From an uncultured Clostridia bacterium (GTDB taxonomy: Bacteria > Bacillota > Clostridia > Christensenellales > UBA1242), in NCBI GenBank assembly GCA_944381225.1, contig CALWKJ010000039.1:1-9575 (forward strand): a stretch of 9,575 nt of DNA, given 5' to 3'. Below, piece by piece: positions 6,077-9,575 of the stretch. The translations under genes and the position numbers were made by a program. Positions within the stretch are counted from its first letter, which is position 1. Each line of letters starts with the position of its first letter. The notes under the pieces are model-generated. The model was not told where the DNA came from. It searched no databases and saw nothing but the letters and a program-made list of their open reading frames with translations.

Positions 6077-7240
6077 TTACCAATTATTAGCTATTATTTT
6101 AATTCCGTCAAAATATCCTATTTTTTCAATATCGTCTTTTACAATTAAATTAATTTCTTTTACAACATTTCCATCTTTTGTTATTGTTAAAACTCCAACT
6201 ATATCACCAGATTTTAATGGAGCTTTTGCTTTGTTTATCTCATAAGAAATATCATATCCAATTTCTTTACCTTTTTTAGATAAACCATAATAATCTTCTT
6301 GAGCATAGATATTTGCAACTTTGCATTTTGCTTGTAGAATTTCATAATTTTCTACAACTGGGACTTTGCTATCGACTATTGTTTTATTCTCGTAATTGGC
6401 AAATCCGTAATTAAATAACTCAGTAACATAGTTAAATCTCTCTTGACCAGTTTTTGCCCCAATAACAACTGCTATAAGTCTAAAGTCGTTTTTTTCAGCA
6501 GATGCAGTTAAACAATAACCCGCTTCCGATGTTGATCCAGTTTTTCCACTATCACAGCCTTTGTAATATCTAACTAGTTTATTTGTGTTAACAAGCTCAG
6601 TTTCTCTTCCTGAAGGATGAACAAGTTTATCCATCCAAACTTTGCTTAATGAATGATAATGTTCATATTTTAAAAGTTCCTTTAGCAAAATTGCACAATC
6701 ATTGGCACAAGAATATTGCTCTGGGGCTGGTAATCCTGTACAATTAGCATATAATGTGTTTTCCATATTTAATTCTTTTGCCTTATCGTTCATTTTTTGA
6801 ACAAAAGCCTTTTCGCTTCCAGAAATATATTCAGCTAAAGCAACGCTTGCATCATTAGCAGACATCATAATAACACTTTTTATTAAATCTTCTGCCTTAT
6901 ATTCAACATATGGGTCAATAAAAACTTGAGAACCTCCCATTTTTGATGCATTTTCTGTTGTTGGTATCATTGTTTCTAAAGACATATTGCCTTTGTCAAT
7001 TTCTTCATAGGTTAAAAGCAATGTCATAATTTTCACCATACTTGCAACAGGCAGTCTTGCCTTAGAATTGTTTTCATATATTATAGTTTTGGAATCATAA
7101 TCCATCAATAATGAAGCTTTGCTGTTTATTTGCAAAACATCTTCATTTTTAGCCCAAATAATATTTTTTTGCATATTACTACTATATGTTGGTAATAACA
7201 ATAAGCATAATACACAAAATATTGTGAATATTTTCTTCAT
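6077..7240 (-). CDS. dacF: Serine D-alanyl-D-alanine carboxypeptidase, DacF-like (S11)
   Basis: An extracytoplasmic penicillin-binding protein that trims D-Ala from peptidoglycan stem peptides. The B. subtilis homologue is forespore-expressed and lowers cortex cross-linking together with DacB. It has a signal peptide over about residues 1-20 (MKKIF, then a leucine-rich core). The catalytic motifs are S67-M-V-K70, S127-A-N129 and K233-T-G235. A PBP5_C-type domain fills the last third, and the C-terminus ends in N-N-W like an anchor helix. The length of 387 residues is normal. The ATG at 7240 follows AAAAGGAG (7258-7251) at a slightly long 10 nt, and that site lies in the loop and arm of a hairpin. 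A terminator follows the gene, so it can form a short unit alone or with the PNP gene. The symbol follows from its place after the phosphorylase, as in bacilli and clostridia. Confidence 0.9.
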   Translation of the reverse strand: MKKIFTIFCVLCLLLLPTYSSNMQKNIIWAKNEDVLQINSKASLLMDYDSKTIIYENNSKARLPVASMVKIMTLLLTYEEIDKGNMSLETMIPTTENASKMGGSQVFIDPYVEYKAEDLIKSVIMMSANDASVALAEYISGSEKAFVQKMNDKAKELNMENTLYANCTGLPAPEQYSCANDCAILLKELLKYEHYHSLSKVWMDKLVHPSGRETELVNTNKLVRYYKGCDSGKTGSTSEAGYCLTASAEKNDFRLIAVVIGAKTGQERFNYVTELFNYGFANYENKTIVDSKVPVVENYEILQAKCKVANIYAQEDYYGLSKKGKEIGYDISYEINKAKAPLKSGDIVGVLTITKDGNVVKEINLIVKDDIEKIGYFDGIKIIANNW

Positions 7241-7241
7241 A

Positions 7242-7274
7242 AAAAAACTACTCCTTTTACAATAGTAGTTTTTT
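7242..7274 (-). terminator. Perfect 11-bp hairpin between the phosphorylase gene and dacF
   Basis: On the minus strand AAAAAACTACT (7274-7264), an 11-nt loop (7263-7253) and AGTAGTTTTTT (7252-7242) form a perfect stem ending in a T-run, one base before the dacF ATG. It has terminator form but only two G-C pairs in the arms. The dacF Shine-Dalgarno AAAAGGAG has its GG in the loop and its AG in the stem, so the element could equally act as an attenuator or translational switch. Confidence 0.55.
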
Positions 7275-7288
7275 CATTTTATAAGATT

Positions 7289-8074
7289 TTATTCTTGCAT
7301 TAAATCTTTTAGTAATATTTTTATCTTGTCGCAAGATATTTTAGCATTTTTAAGAACTTCTTCATGAGTTAAATTGTTTGCATTTGAATTAAACACGTTA
7401 ACAACGCTCGCAATCCCTATAACTTTAATTTTGTAATAATTACAAATTATACAATCAAGTACTGTACTCATCGAAACCGTATCGGCCCCTATTTTTTTTA
7501 ACATGTTTACTTCAGCCATTGTTTCATAACTAGGCCCAAGCATTTGTGCATGAACACCTCTTTTAACAGACATATTATGCTTTTTTGCAATATCTTCAAG
7601 CTTTTGTAAAAATTGTTTATCATATGAATTGTCCATAGAAATAAATTTTAATGGACTTATTCCAATTAAAGGGTTGCATCCTGTGAAATTTATATGGTCA
7701 TTAATTAAAACTACATCGCCCACATTAAAACTTTCGTTAATTGCACCACAAGAAGTAAGCAAAATAATATTTTTTGTTGCTAATTGTGATAAAATTTTAA
7801 ATGGCAATAACACATTTTGCATTGAGCCACTTTCATAATAATGCAATCGTGAAACAAGCACAACATTTTTATTAAATAATGTTCCAAATATAAAATTTCC
7901 GCTATGACCTTTTACCTTTGATGTTGGCATTTTTAAACTTTTATAAGAAATTATCTTTTTATTTTGCAATTCTGGAATTGAATCCATCAATCCACTTCCA
8001 ACAACTATTGCGTAATCAACATTTGAAAAATTACTAAATCTTTTTAATTTATTAACAATGTGTTGTATATTCAA
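7289..8074 (-). CDS. Purine nucleoside phosphorylase, PNP/MTAP family
   Basis: Cleaves purine (deoxy)ribonucleosides with phosphate to free base and (deoxy)ribose-1-phosphate in purine salvage. Family motifs in order: VVGSGL at 24-29, KGHSG at 55-59 with phosphate-site His57, RLHYYE at 76-81, DHINFTGCNPLIG at 126-138, GPSYET at 180-185 with base-binding Glu184, and SMSTV at 201-205 followed by Asn226. The usual T-N-A-A-G-G-x-N loop reads TSCGAIN (107-113), one residue shorter, and Gly before M-S-T is Ser, so the pocket is divergent. The length of 261 residues is near normal. The start is TTG at 8074, supported by GGGAG 6 nt upstream; an ATG at 8087 is out of frame. Its position upstream of dacF matches pupG/punA in related bacteria. 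The fold and class are firm. The exact nucleoside preference is not. Confidence 0.88.
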   Translation of the reverse strand: MNIQHIVNKLKRFSNFSNVDYAIVVGSGLMDSIPELQNKKIISYKSLKMPTSKVKGHSGNFIFGTLFNKNVVLVSRLHYYESGSMQNVLLPFKILSQLATKNIILLTSCGAINESFNVGDVVLINDHINFTGCNPLIGISPLKFISMDNSYDKQFLQKLEDIAKKHNMSVKRGVHAQMLGPSYETMAEVNMLKKIGADTVSMSTVLDCIICNYYKIKVIGIASVVNVFNSNANNLTHEEVLKNAKISCDKIKILLKDLMQE

Positions 8075-8080
8075 ATTTAT

Positions 8081-8085
8081 CTCCC
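8081..8085 (-). promoter_or_regulatory. Shine-Dalgarno fixing the TTG start of the phosphorylase
   Basis: GGGAG on the minus strand, 6 nt before the TTG at 8074. No in-frame ATG or GTG is suitably placed, so this site decides the unusual start codon. Confidence 0.65.
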
Positions 8086-8090
8086 ATGTA

Positions 8091-8123
8091 AATTTAACAA
8101 TATTTTTAATTTATTGTCAAATT
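8091..8123 (-). promoter_or_regulatory. Promoter with overlapping 11-bp dyad upstream of the phosphorylase
   Basis: On the minus strand a perfect -35 TTGACA (8120-8115), a 17-nt spacer and TTAAAT (8097-8092, 4/6) form a sigma-A-type promoter, which would give a leader of about 10-12 nt. The same bases lie in an inverted repeat: AATTTGACAAT (8123-8113) and ATTGTTAAATT (8101-8091), 10 of 11 pairs matching, gap 11 nt. One arm covers the -35 and the other the -10. It could be an operator or a weak AU hairpin after spoIIM. AT-richness raises the chance of coincidence. Confidence 0.4.
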
Positions 8124-8745
8124 AAATAACCAATATTACATTACTTCTAAAAATAAACAACAAAAATGTTTCCACAATGTTAATTAAGGACAATAATAAT
8201 GTAGCAATTAAAAATGGGTTAAAGAATAATGTAAACTTTTTACAATTCACGCAACGATTGTATCGCATATGTTTTATCATATAACAAAAAAATCCTATCA
8301 AAATTAAAATCATTAAAAGTTGACAAGGTAAAATAATTAGAAGGGCTTTTATTATGCCGTTAAAGCTGAAAAACAGTATAAGCATCACACAATTTATTGA
8401 TATTAAAAAAGACCTGTACGCAAGTAAACACCAGCCAAAAATATAAAGCACTGGATTTAAAGAAAAAATTAACAAAATTGCCAATACTATTTCATACGAT
8501 AACAGCCTTCCAAAAAAATTTTGCGAAAATTTTTCTAAATCCTCTAACTGATAAGTTAAATTAAAACTTTCAAACACATCACTATCGTCTAAATCGTAAA
8601 GTTTTATTGCAGTAAAAATTCCAGTTAAAAGCCCAACAAAACAAAACAACAAGCAAACGATTATTTTATACTTATTTTGTGCAAAAAATTCAGTCATATT
8701 ATATTTTAAAGAATAAATATTTTTTGCAATTTTTTTTGATTTCAT
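8122..8745 (-). CDS. spoIIM: Probable stage II sporulation protein M (SpoIIM-like membrane protein)
   Basis: A 207-residue multi-pass membrane protein. Hydrophobic segments lie at about 27-48, 81-97, 98-116, 117-127, 131-157 and 175-200, with an acidic extracytoplasmic-looking stretch at 50-72. L-L-x-G-I in the first helix, Y-R-S-F-L-I at 110-115, L-P-C-Q-L-L at 139-144 and I-V-E-T-F near 190-194 fit my memory of SpoIIM (DUF95) proteins from Clostridia. Size and place between spoIVB and the phosphorylase fit too. SpoIIM recruits SpoIIP and SpoIID to the septum for peptidoglycan hydrolysis in engulfment. An unusual C165-x-x-C168 sits in the basic loop before the last helix. The ATG at 8745 has no good ribosome-binding site; an ATG at 8697 is the alternative, with none better. 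Motifs are weak, so it could be another small integral membrane protein. Confidence 0.6.
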   Translation of the reverse strand: MKSKKIAKNIYSLKYNMTEFFAQNKYKIIVCLLFCFVGLLTGIFTAIKLYDLDDSDVFESFNLTYQLEDLEKFSQNFFGRLLSYEIVLAILLIFSLNPVLYIFGWCLLAYRSFLISINCVMLILFFSFNGIIKALLIILPCQLLMILILIGFFCYMIKHMRYNRCVNCKKFTLFFNPFLIATLLLSLINIVETFLLFIFRSNVILVI

Positions 8746-8780
8746 ATAATATGTTTATTCTTAAAAACTATAAATATTCT

Positions 8781-9575
8781 TCATGAAACCTCATTTAACA
8801 TCCAATCGCTATAAACGCCATAACCTTTGGTAGGGTCATACAAAAACACATGTGTAACGGCACCTATTAGTTTGCCATCTTGAACGATTGGTGAGCCACT
8901 CATGCCTTGAACAATACCACCTGTCAACTCTAACAACCTTTTGTCTTTAACTCTAAAAATAAAACTTTTGTCAGATGATGAATGTTGATTATATGTTTTT
9001 ATTATTTCAATGTCATATTCTTCCCTTATTCCACTAACAGAGCTTATTATTTTTGCTTTTCCAACTCTTACCAGTAATCTAGAAGCAATAGGGCAAGAAA
9101 GATTTTTGTCAATTATGTTCTCATCATTGGTTATTTCTCCAAACACTCCACAATTTGTATTTTTTTCAATAATCCCGTTGGACAAAGAACCTTGAACAAA
9201 CAAGCATCGCAATTCTCCAGCTTTTCCCTTTTCTCCTTTTGTAATCCCCAACATTGTGCAAGGATATATATTCCCATCATTAACTGGAATTTTAACGCCA
9301 GTTTCATAGTCTGATATACTGTGCCCCAAAGCTCCAAATTCATTATCTTCAGTAACAAATGTTAACGTGCCAATTCCCTGTGCTTCATTTCTTATCCAGA
9401 TACCTAGTTTATACAACTTAGTTTGGGCGTCCAAAATTGGAGTAAGCTTGGCATTTTGCTCTTTCCCATCTCTTATAAAAGTTACATCCACATCGTTTCC
9501 ATTGCTTTCTTGAAGTATTTTATTGATGTCATCAACATTGAATATATCAACATTATTAATTTTTGTTACAATGTC
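8781..9575 (-). CDS. spoIVB: SpoIVB signal peptidase (S55), 5' end outside the window
   Basis: A secreted serine peptidase made in the forespore. In B. subtilis it cleaves SpoIVFA to release pro-sigma-K processing in the mother cell. The visible 264 residues begin inside a PDZ domain (D-I-V-T-K-I-N-N onward, to about residue 50), followed by the S55 catalytic domain. The triad is intact: His85 in FGALGHSISD, Asp211 in V-K-D-K-R and Ser226 in GMSGSPIV. The Asp-Ser spacing of 15 equals that of Asp363 and Ser378 in B. subtilis, and the His-Asp spacing of 126 is close to the 127 there. The C-terminus GYGVYSDWML is typical. The frame is open to the window edge, so the GTG at 9491 is an internal valine, not a start. 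The signal peptide lies beyond the edge. The downstream membrane-protein gene begins 35 nt later. Confidence 0.95.
   Translation of the reverse strand, partial: DIVTKINNVDIFNVDDINKILQESNGNDVDVTFIRDGKEQNAKLTPILDAQTKLYKLGIWIRNEAQGIGTLTFVTEDNEFGALGHSISDYETGVKIPVNDGNIYPCTMLGITKGEKGKAGELRCLFVQGSLSNGIIEKNTNCGVFGEITNDENIIDKNLSCPIASRLLVRVGKAKIISSVSGIREEYDIEIIKTYNQHSSSDKSFIFRVKDKRLLELTGGIVQGMSGSPIVQDGKLIGAVTHVFLYDPTKGYGVYSDWMLNEVS

Noticed and set aside
8746..8780. Sigma-E-like promoter (GAATATT and CATATTAT) before the SpoIIM-like gene
   Set aside because: The two boxes are 19 nt apart instead of about 14, and transcription would start inside the coding region.
9489..9491. GTG at 9491 as the start of spoIVB
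   Set aside because: The frame remains open upstream to the window edge and encodes the rest of a PDZ domain, so this codon is an internal valine.
1..9575. CRISPR array, tRNA/rRNA, insertion sequence or phage genes
   Set aside because: No direct-repeat array, no structured RNA gene and no transposase or integrase frame was seen; intergenic gaps are all under about 90 bases.

Overview
The window is a compact, AT-rich stretch (by eye about 70% A+T or more) in which every credible gene lies on the minus strand, so transcription runs from position 9575 towards 1. The gene set (SpoIVB peptidase, a SpoIIM-like protein, DacF, DacB, YtfJ/GerW, YtfI-like DUF2953, ScpA/ScpB) points to a low-GC, endospore-forming Firmicute. 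The gene order resembles the conserved sporulation/cell-wall/chromosome neighbourhood of Clostridia. TGA and TAA both act as stops, so the genetic code is standard. I cannot name a genus.

Layout in transcription order: spoIVB (5' part outside the window, 9575-8781); a small membrane protein, most likely SpoIIM (8745-8122); a promoter-like dyad; a purine nucleoside phosphorylase with a TTG start (8074-7289); an 11-bp hairpin whose loop holds the dacF Shine-Dalgarno; dacF (7240-6077); a terminator hairpin; a promoter that appears to fire at the start codon of a site-2-type M50 metalloprotease (5990-5325); scpA (5328-4522) and scpB (4547-3798); a YtfI-like DUF2953 protein (3753-3175); ytfJ/gerW (3209-2817); dacB (2830-1706); rluB (1701-1000); and a HI0933/YtfP-family flavoprotein (996-37) that is interrupted by an in-frame TAA before the window ends.

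Functionally, SpoIVB, SpoIIM, DacF, DacB and YtfJ/YtfI belong to spore development, cortex peptidoglycan maturation and germination. ScpA and ScpB are the kleisin and kite subunits of the SMC condensin. RluB modifies 23S rRNA, and the phosphorylase serves purine salvage. Genes from the protease to the flavoprotein are mostly overlapping or only a few bases apart (one 44-nt gap after scpB) and look like one transcription unit. The PNP and dacF genes sit in shorter units set off by hairpins and promoters.

No mobile element, CRISPR array, tRNA or rRNA was seen, and no gene-free stretch exceeds about 90 bases. The points most worth a second look are the premature stop in the flavoprotein gene, the hairpin overlapping the dacF ribosome-binding site, the apparently leaderless protease transcript, the dyad over the PNP promoter, the altered purine-binding loop of the phosphorylase, and the absence of spo0A, xerD/deoB and spmA/spmB from positions where relatives often carry them.
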